Assembly: GCA_046726235.1 (NCBI GenBank)
Contig: JBKPAD010000007.1
Span: 121,115-185,114 of the forward strand
Reading direction: 5' to 3'
From: Nitricoxidireducens sp046726235
GTDB taxonomy: Bacteria > Pseudomonadota > Gammaproteobacteria > Burkholderiales > Rhodocyclaceae
DNA: 64,000 nt
The position numbers and the translations under genes were made by a program. This document shows positions 51,434 to 60,325 of this stretch, in pieces. The notes under the pieces were generated by a model, which ran no database searches, was not told where the DNA came from, and worked only from the letters and a program-made list of their open reading frames with translations. Position 1 is the stretch's first letter, and the number at the start of each line of letters is the position of its first letter.

Positions 51434-53163
51434 TCCTGCGGCTCGCCCTCCTGTTGCCGCTGCTCGCCGCGCTCGCGGGCTGCGCGCCCGCGCCGCAGCG
51501 GCCCGGCGTGGTGCACGACAGGATCGTCGACGAGATGAAGCAGGCCGCCGAGAATCGCGCCCTCGATACCGCCGTCGACCGCGCGCTGATGCCGCCGCTG
51601 ACCATCGAGATGCCGAAGGGCGCCGAGGTCGAGCCGCGCTTCGATCTGTCGGTGGTGAATGCGCCGGCCTCCCAGGTGTTCATGGCCCTGGTCACCGGCA
51701 CGCGCTACAACATGCTGATCGGCCCCGAGGTGACGGGCCAGATCACCGTCAAGCTGAAGGATGTCACGGTGCGCGAGGCGCTCGAGGCGATCCGCGAACT
51801 CTACGGCTACGAGTTCGTGATCAAGGGCAATCGCATCGCGATCCAGCCGAACACGCTGCAGACGCGCGTGTTCCAGGTGAACTATCTGGCGTCGCGGCGC
51901 CAGGGCAACACCGAGCTGCGCGTGACGTCGAGCGCGATCGCCGGCGGCGCCGCGGCGGCGGGCACGACCTCGACGCCAGGAACCGCGACGCCAACGCCCG
52001 CCGGCGCCGGCACCGCGAGCACCGGCGGCGGCAACGTCACCAGCCGCGTGCAGACCTCGACCGACAACGACTTCTGGGGCGGCATGGCGACGGCGCTGAC
52101 GACCATCGTCGGCAGCGGCGAAGGGCGCAGCGTGGTGGTCAATGCGCAGTCCGGCGTGATCGTGGTGCGTGCGCTGCCGCGCGAGTTGCGCTCGGTCGAG
52201 ACTTACCTGAAGGCGACGCAGACGATCGTCGAGCGTCAGGTGATCCTCGAGGCCAAGATCATCGACGTCACGCTGAGCCAGAGCTACCAGTCGGGCATCA
52301 ACTGGGCCGCCTTCCGCAGCGGCAGCGGCAGCAGCCGCGCCGTCGCGGGAATCGCGGGCGACAGCGCCAACCTGCGCACCACGAGCAGCAGCGGCGCGGC
52401 GCAGTCGATGAGCACCAACGACACCTCGACGATCACGCCGGGCGCGTTCGGCAGCGTCGTCGCCAGCGCGCTCGGCAAGGGCTTCTTCGGCCTCGCCTTC
52501 CAGACCGCCAACTTCGCCGCGCTGCTGAACTTCCTCGAGACGCAGGGGACGGTGTCGGTGCTGTCCTCGCCGCGCATCGCCACGCTCAACAACCAGAAGG
52601 CGGTGCTGAAGGTCGGCACCGACGAGCTGTTCGTCACCAACGTCACGACGACGACGACCGCCACCACCTCGGGCTCGGTGAGCACGCCGAGCCTGACGCT
52701 GCAACCCTACTTCTCGGGCATCTCGCTCGACGTCACGCCGCAGATCGACGACGACGGCAACATCATCCTGCACATCCATCCTGCAGTCAGCGTGGTGCAG
52801 GAGAAGACGAAGCAGATCGACCTCGGCACCACGCTCGGGCAGTTCACCCTGCCGCTCGCCTCCTCCAGCGTCAACGAGACCGACAGCATCATCCGCGCGC
52901 GCGACGGCAACATCATCGCCATCGGCGGCCTGATGCGCCAGGAGCAGACCACCGACACCAGCCAGCTGCCCGGCGCCGGCAAGGCCGGCGCCGCCGCGCC
53001 GCTGCTGGGCCAGCGCAGCAACGCGACGAGCAAGCGCGAACTGGTGATCCTGCTGAAGCCGACGGTGATCGTCGACGACCGCGCCTGGGCGAAGGACCTC
53101 GAGCAGACCGGCGAGCGCCTGCGCGACCTCGATCCGCGCCAGCTGGTCATCGACGCGCGATAG
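51430..53163 (+). CDS. mshL: MSHA outer-membrane secretin MshL
   Basis: 577 residues, lipoprotein signal with C18 in LLAALAGCAPAP. An STN-type short domain (about 75-140; YNMLIGPEVTGQITVKLKDV), an N-domain, a Gly/Ala/Thr-rich linker (about 175-205) and the secretin core (about 265-555): ILEAKIIDVTLSQSYQSGIN, VSVLSSPRIATLNNQKAVLK and NIIAIGGLMRQEQT. Secretins make the outer-membrane channel through which the pilus emerges. GTG start. A 10-base gap separates it from mshM. Confidence 0.95.
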   Translation: MILRLALLLPLLAALAGCAPAPQRPGVVHDRIVDEMKQAAENRALDTAVDRALMPPLTIEMPKGAEVEPRFDLSVVNAPASQVFMALVTGTRYNMLIGPEVTGQITVKLKDVTVREALEAIRELYGYEFVIKGNRIAIQPNTLQTRVFQVNYLASRRQGNTELRVTSSAIAGGAAAAGTTSTPGTATPTPAGAGTASTGGGNVTSRVQTSTDNDFWGGMATALTTIVGSGEGRSVVVNAQSGVIVVRALPRELRSVETYLKATQTIVERQVILEAKIIDVTLSQSYQSGINWAAFRSGSGSSRAVAGIAGDSANLRTTSSSGAAQSMSTNDTSTITPGAFGSVVASALGKGFFGLAFQTANFAALLNFLETQGTVSVLSSPRIATLNNQKAVLKVGTDELFVTNVTTTTTATTSGSVSTPSLTLQPYFSGISLDVTPQIDDDGNIILHIHPAVSVVQEKTKQIDLGTTLGQFTLPLASSSVNETDSIIRARDGNIIAIGGLMRQEQTTDTSQLPGAGKAGAAAPLLGQRSNATSKRELVILLKPTVIVDDRAWAKDLEQTGERLRDLDPRQLVIDAR

Positions 53164-53173
53164 GGCGGGCCGC

Positions 53174-53995
53174 GTGTACCTCAGCTACTTCGGCCTCAAC
53201 GAACAGCCGTTCGGCATCACGCCCGACACGGCCTTCGTCTACAACGGCATCGCCCACGAGGAAGCGCTGAACACGCTGCTGGTGTCGATCGGCAGCGGCG
53301 AGGGCTTCGTCAAGATCACCGGCGAAGTCGGCGTCGGCAAGACGCTGCTGTGCCGCCATCTGCTGTCGCTGCTCGGCGACAACCGCGTCGCTGCCTACAT
53401 TCCGAACCCGCAGCTCGAACCGCGCGCGCTGCTGACCGAGGTCGCCGAGGAGCTGGGTGCCGAGACCGGCGGCGATACCGCGATGCTGGTCAAGGCGATC
53501 AACCGCCGCGTGCTGGAGATCGCGCAGCAGGGCCGGACGGCGGTGCTCTGCATCGACGAGGCGCAGATGATGCCGCCGCTGACGCTGCAGACGCTGCGCA
53601 TGCTGTCGAACCTCGAGACCGAGAAGCGCAAGCTGATCCAGATCGTGCTGTTCGGCCAGCCGGAACTCGACGAGATCCTGGCGCAGAAGGCGGCACGCCA
53701 GGTGCGCCAGCGCATCACCTATCACTACTGCATGCCGGGCCTGCGTCGTCATGAGATCGGCATCTACGTCCAGCATCGGCTGCGCATCGCCGGCTATCGC
53801 GGCCCGGCGCTGTTCTCGCGCAGCGCGCGCTGGGCGCTGTTCCGCCATTCTGACGGCATGCCGCGGCTGGTCAACGTGCTCGCCCACAAGGCGCTGCTGG
53901 CCGCCTTCGGCGAGGGCGCCGAGCGCGTCGGCTACGGCCACGTGCGCCGCGCCGTCGCCGACACCGAGAGCGCCTTCAAGCGCCGCTGGTTCTAG
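53174..53995 (+). CDS. mshM: MSHA biogenesis AAA ATPase MshM (ExeA-like)
   Basis: 273 residues. Opens YLSYFGLNEQPFGITPDTAF, the standard MshM/ExeA start. Walker A GEVGVGKTLL (51-60), Walker B TAVLCIDEAQ (D128-E129), sensor FGQPEL. ExeA-type ATPases help insert or assemble the secretin through the cell wall. Unlike ExeA it lacks a peptidoglycan-binding domain. GTG start. Confidence 0.93.
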   Translation: MYLSYFGLNEQPFGITPDTAFVYNGIAHEEALNTLLVSIGSGEGFVKITGEVGVGKTLLCRHLLSLLGDNRVAAYIPNPQLEPRALLTEVAEELGAETGGDTAMLVKAINRRVLEIAQQGRTAVLCIDEAQMMPPLTLQTLRMLSNLETEKRKLIQIVLFGQPELDEILAQKAARQVRQRITYHYCMPGLRRHEIGIYVQHRLRIAGYRGPALFSRSARWALFRHSDGMPRLVNVLAHKALLAAFGEGAERVGYGHVRRAVADTESAFKRRWF

Positions 53996-54003
53996 GAAGC
54001 GCC

Positions 54004-55101
54004 GTGAGCCTGATCAACAAGATGCTGCGCGATCTCGACGCCCGCCAGGCGCCGAACGTCGATCGCTCCGCGCTGCCGGACGCCCTGCAGCCGCTGCCGC
54101 CCGAGAGCGCGCCGCGCTGGCCCCGGCTGGTGGCGATCGCGCTGGTCGGCGCCGCCGCATTCGCCGCCCTGCAATTCATGGTGCCTTCGGGCCCGCAGGT
54201 GAAGACCATCGCGGTCGCGCCTATGTCGCCGTTGCCGATCCAGCCGCCGCCTGCGCCCGCGCCGCTGCTTCCCCCCGAGCCGCCGCCGCTGGCCGCTGTG
54301 GTGCCGCCGCCCGTCGAGCCGCCGCCTCTGGAACCACCGCCCGCTGCCGTGGCGCCTGTGCCACCGCTGAAGCCAAAAGCCGAGCCGCCCGCCAGGCCGC
54401 GGCCGGAAGCCAGGCCGCCGGTCGCCAAGCCCGGTGCGGTGCCCGCCAGTCCGCCGCCGGCGGCGACGCCCGCCCCCGTCGTCGACACGACGCCTGCCGC
54501 GATCGACAAGCGTCCGCGCACGGCCCAGATACACGAGGCGGCCGAGGCCGAATACCGCAAGGGCATGGCGGCGCTGCGCCGCGGCTCGACGTCCGAGGCC
54601 GTCGACAGTTTCCGCCTCGCGCTGAGCCTGGAGCGCCTGCACGTCTCGGCGCGCCAGGCACTGCTCTCGGTGCTGGTCGAGCAGCAGCAATGGAACGACG
54701 CTCAGGCGCTGGTCGAGGAGGGGCTCGCGGCCGACCCGACGCAAGCGGGCTGGGCCATGGCGCTGGCGCGCCTGCAGATCGAGCGCGGCAAGCTGGCGGA
54801 GGCCGGCGAAACGCTCGCCCGCCACGCCGCGCACGCCGAGCAGAATCCCGATTACCTGGCGTTCCACGCCGTCGTGCTGCAAAGGCAGAAGCGTCATGCC
54901 GAGGCCGCGCAGCGTTACCGCGCGGCGCTGGCGCTGCGTCCGTCGGAGGCGCGCTGGTGGTACGGGCTCGGGCTCGCCCTGGAGGCCGAACACAAGATGC
55001 CGGAGGCGCGCGCCGCCTTCCAGCAGGCGCACGACGCCGGCAACCTGCCGCCGGAACTGCTGGCCGCGGTCAATCAGCGCCTGCGGATGCCGGCGCCGTA
55101 A
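54004..55101 (+). CDS. mshN: MSHA biogenesis TPR protein MshN
   Basis: 365 residues. Cytoplasmic MSLINKMLRDLDARQ is the MshN signature; one TM helix (about 41-60); a Pro-rich stretch (about 75-165) spanning the periplasm; then TPR repeats (about 175-355; EYRKGMAALRRGSTSEAVDS). MshN probably scaffolds the periplasmic part of the pilus machine. GTG start with AGGAAG ahead. Last gene of the MSHA locus; converges on comF with one base between stops. Confidence 0.92.
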   Translation: MSLINKMLRDLDARQAPNVDRSALPDALQPLPPESAPRWPRLVAIALVGAAAFAALQFMVPSGPQVKTIAVAPMSPLPIQPPPAPAPLLPPEPPPLAAVVPPPVEPPPLEPPPAAVAPVPPLKPKAEPPARPRPEARPPVAKPGAVPASPPPAATPAPVVDTTPAAIDKRPRTAQIHEAAEAEYRKGMAALRRGSTSEAVDSFRLALSLERLHVSARQALLSVLVEQQQWNDAQALVEEGLAADPTQAGWAMALARLQIERGKLAEAGETLARHAAHAEQNPDYLAFHAVVLQRQKRHAEAAQRYRAALALRPSEARWWYGLGLALEAEHKMPEARAAFQQAHDAGNLPPELLAAVNQRLRMPAP

Positions 55102-55102
55102 G

Positions 55103-55786
55103 TCACTCGCGCACCGCGCGCGCCACCACCCAGTTCGTCACCCGCGCGGCACCGTGGCGCTTGAGCAGGGCGGCGAATTCGTCGAGCGTGGCGCCGGTGG
55201 TCATCACGTCGTCGACCACGATCACGCTCTTCCCGGTGAGGTCCAGCGAGCACTCGAAGCAGTGGCGGACGTTGCTGCGCCTTTGCTTCCAAGGCAGGCT
55301 CGCCTGCGGCAGCGTTTCGCGCGTGCGCCGGCAGGCGTCGACGACCAGCGGGAGGCCGAGGGCGCGCGCCAGCGGCCGCGCGATCTCCACGGCCTGGTTG
55401 AAGCCCCGTTCGACGAGGCGCAGCGGCGACAGGGGGAGCGGAATCACGAGGTCGCCCGGGGGCCGTTCGCCGGCCAGCATGGATTGGGCCAGGAAGCCGG
55501 CGAGCGCCAGCCGGTGTTCGTATTTGAGCGACTGGACCAGCTTGTCGACCGGGAAGCCGTAGCGCCAGATCGCGATCGTCGCGTCAAAGGCTGGCGGGGA
55601 CTTCAGGCAGGCGCCGCAGACGGCGCCGCCCGGGGCCGGCAGGGCGCAGACCGGGCAACGCGGGCGGCCGAGCTCGGGCAGGGCATGGCGGCAGTCCGGG
55701 CACAGGAGCGTATCGCCGCTGCCGGCGCCGCAGAGCAGGCAGTGCTGGACGAGTGCCTCGCCGATAGCCTTGAGAACCTGTCTCAT
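55103..55786 (-). CDS. comF: ComF family protein (phosphoribosyltransferase fold)
   Basis: 227 residues. Four N-terminal CxxC pairs (C16/C19, C29/C32, C44/C47, C57/C60) form the ComF zinc domain; the PRTase domain contains the PRPP loop VIVVDDVMTTGAT (188-200). ComF proteins are needed for DNA uptake in competent bacteria such as Haemophilus and Bacillus. The ATG (55784-55786) lies inside the terminal inverted repeat of the 268-bp element at 55773-56040, so the promoter and leader are supplied or displaced by that insertion. Whether the first few codons are native cannot be told from this sequence. Confidence 0.9.
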   Translation of the reverse strand: MRQVLKAIGEALVQHCLLCGAGSGDTLLCPDCRHALPELGRPRCPVCALPAPGGAVCGACLKSPPAFDATIAIWRYGFPVDKLVQSLKYEHRLALAGFLAQSMLAGERPPGDLVIPLPLSPLRLVERGFNQAVEIARPLARALGLPLVVDACRRTRETLPQASLPWKQRRSNVRHCFECSLDLTGKSVIVVDDVMTTGATLDEFAALLKRHGAARVTNWVVARAVRE

Positions 55787-56040
55787 GGAATCGCGCGTGC
55801 GCGACGGCGGCCTGGCGGGTGCAGCGCAAGGCGCGGCGACGCCGCAATGCTCGTTGCCTTGCAAGTCGCCGCAACGCCGCGATGCGCCCGCCAGGACACC
55901 GTCCCTTCGGGTTGCCGCCAAAATGCGCGTCTGCGGCGTTGTCGGGCTCGCCAATGGAACGACCATTGGCTTCGCCCTCCGCCTTGCATCCATCGCATTT
56001 TGGCGGCAACGCGCTCGCGTGATTCCATGAGACAGGTTCT
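55773..56040. mobile_element. 268-bp MITE-like palindromic element with 25-bp terminal inverted repeats
   Basis: The ends are AGAACCTGTCTCATGGAATC (left, 55773-55792) plus GCGCG, and the reverse complement at 56016-56040; they match at 24 of 25 positions. Inside are further inverted repeats: a perfect 17-bp pair GTTGCCGCCAAAATGCG (55911-55927) with its complement (55994-56010), GCCAATGG-aacga-CCATTGGC (55950-55970), and an imperfect pair around CCTGGCGGG (about 55810) and CCCGCCAGG (about 55888-55896). There is no ORF with a transposase motif. This is the structure of a non-autonomous miniature element. Target duplications are not obvious. It separates comF from bioB. Confidence 0.75.
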
Positions 56041-56117
56041 TTGCGCCAGTGCCCAAATTGACAATGCCCGCTCCTTGCCCGATGATGCGCCTCCCCATTC
56101 TACGTCCGGGCTTTTCC

Positions 56118-57098
56118 ATGCCGACCGCAACCGCCGCCGCCCGCCCCGCCGAGGCCGCGAAACCCACTCCCCGCTGGACCGCCGAAGCCGTCGAGGCGCT
56201 GTTCGCCATGCCCTTCGGCGACCTGATGTTCCGCGCCCAGCAGGTGCACCGCGAACACCAGACGCCTAACGCGATCCAGCGTTCGACGCTGCTCTCGGTG
56301 AAGACCGGCGGCTGCTCGGAGGACTGCAAGTACTGCTCGCAGTCGGCGCGCCACGAGGCCAAGCTGCAGCGCGAATCGCTGCTCGAACTCGACGCCGTGA
56401 TCGAGGCCGCCAAGGCCGCCAAGGCCAAGGGCGCGACGCGCTTCTGCATGGGCGCCGCCTGGCGCGGCCCCAAGGACCGCGACCTCGACCACGTACTGGA
56501 GATGGTGCGCTCGGTGAAGTCGCTCGGGCTCGAGACCTGCGTCACGCTGGGTCTGCTCAAGGAAGGCCAGGCCGAGAAGCTCAAGGAAGCCGGCCTCGAC
56601 TTCTACAACCACAACCTCGATACCGCCGAGGACTTCTACGGCACCATCGTCAGCACCCACTCCTACGCCGACCGCATGGACACGCTGGAGAAGGCGCGCG
56701 GCGCCGGCATGAAGATCTGTTGCGGCGGCATCATCGGCATGGGCGAATCGCGCCGCGTGCGTGCCGGCCTGCTGGCCCAGCTCGCCAACATGAATCCGCC
56801 GCCGGAATCGGTGCCGATCAACCACTTGGTCGCGATTCCCGGCACGCCGATGGAAGACACGCCGCCGCTCGATCCCTTCGAGTTCGTGCGCACCATCGCC
56901 TGCGCGCGCATCACCATGCCCGACAGCCTCGTGCGTCTCTCGGCCGGCCGCCAGGACATGAGCGACGAACTGCAGGCGCTGTGCTACATGGCCGGCGCCA
57001 ACTCGATCTTCTACGGCGACAAGCTGCTGACGACCGGCAACGCCGAAGCCGGGCGCGACGAAGCCCTGTTCGAGCGCCTGGGCCTGCACGGCGTCTGA
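56118..57098 (+). CDS. bioB: Biotin synthase
   Basis: 326 residues. Radical SAM enzyme that inserts sulfur into dethiobiotin. [4Fe-4S] cysteines C66, C70, C73 in GGCSEDCKYCSQ; cysteines for the auxiliary cluster in ATRFCMGAAW, LETCVTLGLL and MKICCGGIIG, with the Arg ligand in VRLSAGRQDMS. ATG 56118 with an Ala/Pro-rich N-terminal extension of about 20 residues is chosen; an in-frame GTG at 56049 would add 23 residues. Directly followed by bioC with a one-base overlap. Confidence 0.97.
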   Translation: MPTATAAARPAEAAKPTPRWTAEAVEALFAMPFGDLMFRAQQVHREHQTPNAIQRSTLLSVKTGGCSEDCKYCSQSARHEAKLQRESLLELDAVIEAAKAAKAKGATRFCMGAAWRGPKDRDLDHVLEMVRSVKSLGLETCVTLGLLKEGQAEKLKEAGLDFYNHNLDTAEDFYGTIVSTHSYADRMDTLEKARGAGMKICCGGIIGMGESRRVRAGLLAQLANMNPPPESVPINHLVAIPGTPMEDTPPLDPFEFVRTIACARITMPDSLVRLSAGRQDMSDELQALCYMAGANSIFYGDKLLTTGNAEAGRDEALFERLGLHGV

Positions 57099-57898
57099 TG
57101 CGCAAGGAGTTCGGCATCGCGGCCGCGTCCTATGACGAGGCCGCGGTGCTGGCGCGCGAGACGGGCGAGCGCATGGCGCAGCGGCTCGATTACGTGAAGC
57201 TGGAACCACGCCGCGTCGCCGACATCGGCTGCGCGACTGGCGATGGCATCCGCGAACTGCAGCGCCGCTATCCCGAAGCACTTCCCCTCGCCGTCGATTA
57301 CGCGCGGCCGATGCTGGATGCCGTGCGCTCCAAGGTTCCGCTACTCGACCGCCTGCGCCGCCGCGCGCCGCGGCTGGTGAACGCCGACGTGCGCGCGTTG
57401 CCGCTGGCGGCCGGCTCGCTCGACCTCGTCTGGTCGAACCTGATGCTGCACTGGCTCGACGATCCGCTGCCGGCCTTGCGCGAACTGCATCGCGTGCTGG
57501 CGACTAACGGGCTGCTGATGTTCGCCATGCTCGGCCCCGACACGCTGAAGGAACTGCGCGCCGCCGGCGCGACGACCCTGCGGCGCTTCCCCGACATGCA
57601 CGACGTCGGCGACATGCTGGTCGCCGCCGGCTTCGCCGATCCGGTGATGGACATGGAGATGATCGAGATCGCCTACGCCAGCCCGCGCGGCCTGCTGCGT
57701 GACCAGCGCCTGCTCGGCGTGCGCGACGGGCTGCTGGGGGCGATGGGTTTCCGCGCGGCGCGCGACGTGATGCGGCGCTGGCAGCCGAGGGAAGGGCGCT
57801 ATCCGGCCAGCTTCGAGATCGTCTTCGGCCACGCCTGGAAGGGCGAGCCGAAGACCGCGCCCGACGGGCGCGCCGTCGTCAAGTTCCAGAAGCGCTGA
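57098..57898 (+). CDS. bioC: Malonyl-[acyl-carrier protein] O-methyltransferase BioC
   Basis: 266 residues, class I SAM methyltransferase: VADIGCATGDGIRELQRRYP (motif I, about 41-60), VDYARPMLDAVR, and DLVWSNLMLHWLDDPLPAL (motif IV). Family start FGIAAASYDEAAVLARETGE. BioC methylates malonyl-ACP to disguise it for fatty acid synthase, starting pimelate synthesis. The overlap with bioB (TGATG) supports BioC over the related NDUFAF5-type methyltransferase. The end overlaps convergent msrQ by 20 bases. Confidence 0.85.
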   Translation: MRKEFGIAAASYDEAAVLARETGERMAQRLDYVKLEPRRVADIGCATGDGIRELQRRYPEALPLAVDYARPMLDAVRSKVPLLDRLRRRAPRLVNADVRALPLAAGSLDLVWSNLMLHWLDDPLPALRELHRVLATNGLLMFAMLGPDTLKELRAAGATTLRRFPDMHDVGDMLVAAGFADPVMDMEMIEIAYASPRGLLRDQRLLGVRDGLLGAMGFRAARDVMRRWQPREGRYPASFEIVFGHAWKGEPKTAPDGRAVVKFQKR

Positions 57899-58553
57899 TC
57901 GGTATCACGCGCTTGCGCTTCGGCAGGTAGGCGCCGGCGAGCTGGCGGCGGCGCTCCTGTTCGCGCCACAGCGCGCGGGCGCCGAGCAGGACGACGACGA
58001 TCGCGGCGTAGATCACCGGTAGCGCGAGGTCGCGCTTGACCATCCACGCGTAGTGCAGCACGCCGAGCACGGAGACCAGGTAGACGCTCCGGTGCAGAGA
58101 CTGCCAGCGGCGTCCGCCGAGGCGGCGCACCATGTAATTGTTCGAGGTCGCGGCGAGCGCCACCAGCAGCGTGAAGGCGACGAAGCCGGCGGTGATGAAC
58201 GGCCGCTTGACGATGTCGGTGGCGATCTCGGTCCAGTCGAAGAACTGGTCGAGCCACAGGTAGCTCAAGACATGCAGGCAGGCGTAGAAGAAGGTGAACA
58301 GGCCGAGCATGCGCCGCAGGCGCAGCAGCCAGTTCCAGCCGGTCAGCCGGCGCAGCGGCGTGACGGTCAGCGTGATGAGCAGGAAGTTCAGCGTCCAGTC
58401 ACCGAGCGCGCGCGTGACGGCTTCGATCGGGTTTGCGCCGAGCAGGTCGTGCGTCGCGTCCCAGGCGAGCAGCGCCAGCGGAATCGGACAGACGAGGAAC
58501 AGGAGAACCTTGGCCGCGACGATCTGCCGCGGCGACAGCTGGGCGAACGACAT
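57879..58553 (-). CDS. msrQ: MsrQ, heme-binding membrane subunit of the MsrPQ methionine sulfoxide reductase
   Basis: 224 residues with about six membrane helices, ferric-reductase-like domain. Heme His candidates occur in FFYACLHVLSYL, RRWQSLHRSVYLV and VLGVLHYAWMVK. MsrQ passes electrons from the respiratory chain to MsrP. ATGA overlap with the msrP stop. Convergent with bioC, overlapping by 20 bases. Confidence 0.93.
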   Translation of the reverse strand: MSFAQLSPRQIVAAKVLLFLVCPIPLALLAWDATHDLLGANPIEAVTRALGDWTLNFLLITLTVTPLRRLTGWNWLLRLRRMLGLFTFFYACLHVLSYLWLDQFFDWTEIATDIVKRPFITAGFVAFTLLVALAATSNNYMVRRLGGRRWQSLHRSVYLVSVLGVLHYAWMVKRDLALPVIYAAIVVVLLGARALWREQERRRQLAGAYLPKRKRVIPISASGT

Positions 58554-59476
58554 CAGAAGTGCTTCCACAGATCCATGCCCGAGTATAGGCCGGCGACCTG
58601 GTCGGCATAGCCGTTGAACATCAGCGTGTCGCGCTTGAAGAACTCGCCGATGCGGCGCTCGCGCTTCTGGCTCCAGCGCTGGTGGGCGACCATCGGATTG
58701 ACGTTGGCGTAGAAGCCGTATTCGTCGGGCACGGCGCGCATCCAGACGGTCTCCGGCTGGCGCTCGACGAGGCGGATGCGCACGATGGACTTGGCGCTCT
58801 TGAAGCCGTATTTCCACGGCACCACGAGCCGCAGCGGGGCGCCGTTCGGGTTCGGCAGCACCTCGCCGTAGAGGCCGACGGCGAGCAGCGTCAGCGGATG
58901 CAGCGCCTCGTCGAGGCGCAGGCCTTCGAGGTAGGGCCAGTCGAGCAACTGACGGCGCACGTTAGGCATGATCGCCGGGTCGGCATGGGAGACGAATTCG
59001 ACGAACTTGGCGCTGCCCAGCGGCTCGACCTGACCCAGCAAGGCCGAGAGCGGAAAACCGACCCAGGGGATCACCATGCTCCAGCCCTCGACGCAGCGGT
59101 GGCGATAGACGCGCTCCTCGAGCGGCGCGAGCCGGAGGATGTCGTCGATCGCGAAGGTCGTCGGCCGCGCGACCAGGCCATCGACGACGACGGCCCACGG
59201 CCGGGTGCTCATGGCCTGCGAGGCCTCGACGTGGCCGGACTTGGTCGACGAGAACTCGAGGTAGTTGCCGTAGCCGGTGATGTCCTTGTAGCGCGTCGGT
59301 GGTTCGGTGATCGAGTAGGGGCTGGGGCGGGCGCTCAGCTTCTCGGCTGCGAACGCTGGGCCGATCAGCGCCGACGCCGCCGCGCCGCCGGCCAGGCGCA
59401 GGAACTCGCGGCGCCGCTCGAACAGATCGCGCGGCGTGATTTCGGACGGCTGCGGTTCGGGGTGTGTGCGCAACAT
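58553..59476 (-). CDS. msrP: MsrP, periplasmic Moco methionine sulfoxide reductase
   Basis: 307 residues. Tat signal with ERRREFLRLAGGAAASALIG; the molybdenum ligand is C128 in YRHRCVEGWSMVIPW. SUOX-fold signatures GYGNYLEFSSTKSG, HADPAIMP and LRLVVPWKYGFKSAKSIVRI follow. MsrP repairs oxidised methionines in periplasmic proteins. ATG 59476 gives a normal Tat leader; in-frame codons upstream lie in the preceding terminator region. It needs molybdopterin, whose enzyme MogA is encoded at 11 kb. Confidence 0.95.
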   Translation of the reverse strand: MLRTHPEPQPSEITPRDLFERRREFLRLAGGAAASALIGPAFAAEKLSARPSPYSITEPPTRYKDITGYGNYLEFSSTKSGHVEASQAMSTRPWAVVVDGLVARPTTFAIDDILRLAPLEERVYRHRCVEGWSMVIPWVGFPLSALLGQVEPLGSAKFVEFVSHADPAIMPNVRRQLLDWPYLEGLRLDEALHPLTLLAVGLYGEVLPNPNGAPLRLVVPWKYGFKSAKSIVRIRLVERQPETVWMRAVPDEYGFYANVNPMVAHQRWSQKRERRIGEFFKRDTLMFNGYADQVAGLYSGMDLWKHF

Positions 59477-59511
59477 GACAGTTTCGACGGCGCGAAGCCC
59501 GCTTGGTTCCG

Positions 59512-59544
59512 GGCAAAGAAAAAGGGCAGCCGAAGCTGCCCTTT
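59512..59544 (-). terminator. Intrinsic terminator after the cytochrome c4 gene
   Basis: On the minus strand AAAGGGCAGC-TTCG-GCTGCCCTTT forms a perfect 10-bp stem with a UUCG loop (59544-59521), followed by a T-rich tract (TTCTTTG) towards 59512. It lies 21 bases after the cytochrome stop and before msrP, so msrPQ must have its own promoter or rely on read-through. Confidence 0.88.
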
Positions 59545-59564
59545 CGCGAGACCGGAAAAGCCGA

Positions 59565-60209
59565 TCAGCGCAGGCCGGACACGTAGTCGGCGATGGCCTT
59601 GATCTCGGCATCGCTCATCTTCTCGGCGACCATGCGCATCATCTTGTTGGGATCGTTGGCGCGGCCGCCGTCGCGGAAGGCCTTCATCTGCGCTTCGAGG
59701 TAGTCGGCGAACTGGCCGGAGATGCGCGGGAACTGGGCCGGCATGCCGCTGCCCGTGGGGCCGTGGCAGGCGGCGCAGGCCGGCAGGCCCTTGTTGGCGT
59801 CGCCGGCGCGGTAGAGCTTCTGGCCGAGGGCGATGGTCTCGGCGTTCTTGGCCTGCTCGCCGGTCTGCTTCTGGGCGCCGAAGTAGGCGGCGATGTCGCG
59901 CATCTGGTTCTCGTCGAAGGCGGCGATCATGCCGTTCATGATCGCGTTGACGCGCTCGGGCTGCTGGCCGTCGGCCGCCTTGAAGTTCTTCATCTGCTTG
60001 AACAGGTATTCCGGATGCTGGCCTGCGAGCTTCGGGTTCGCGGACGCGACGCTGTTGCCGTCGACGCCGTGGCAGGCGGCACACACCGTGCTGCCGATGG
60101 CCTGGCCGCGGGCGGCGTCGCCCTTGGGGGCAGCCTTGGCTTGGTCGGACGCTTGGGCCGACGACATGACGCCTGCCAGCAGCAGGGACAGGAGCGTGAG
60201 ACGCTTCAT
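59565..60209 (-). CDS. Diheme cytochrome c4
   Basis: 214 residues. Signal peptide MKRLTLLSLLLAGVMSSAQA; two c-type heme sites CAACH at 43-47 and 145-149 in two similar domains, each with a downstream Met ligand (MNGMIAAF and MRMVAEKMSD). Cytochrome c4 shuttles electrons in the periplasm to terminal oxidases. AGGAG lies 7 bases before the ATG. A TAGAAT -10-like box (minus strand, 60253-60248) lies upstream, in the gap shared with divergent engB. Confidence 0.95.
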   Translation of the reverse strand: MKRLTLLSLLLAGVMSSAQASDQAKAAPKGDAARGQAIGSTVCAACHGVDGNSVASANPKLAGQHPEYLFKQMKNFKAADGQQPERVNAIMNGMIAAFDENQMRDIAAYFGAQKQTGEQAKNAETIALGQKLYRAGDANKGLPACAACHGPTGSGMPAQFPRISGQFADYLEAQMKAFRDGGRANDPNKMMRMVAEKMSDAEIKAIADYVSGLR

Positions 60210-60325
60210 TGGAGGACTCCTCGGCAATTCGAATTCATAAACCTGCTATTCTACATCAGCTTATGGGCCCGGCGCTTGCCGTCCGCGGTCCGCCTTCTCA
60301 GCCTCCGTTTCCAGCGTCCTTTCCC

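Noticed and set aside
55103..56584. Reading comF as a 493-residue protein starting inside bioB
   Set aside because: The extra 266 residues are translation of the palindromic element and antisense bioB; the ComF family starts at the ATG at 55786.
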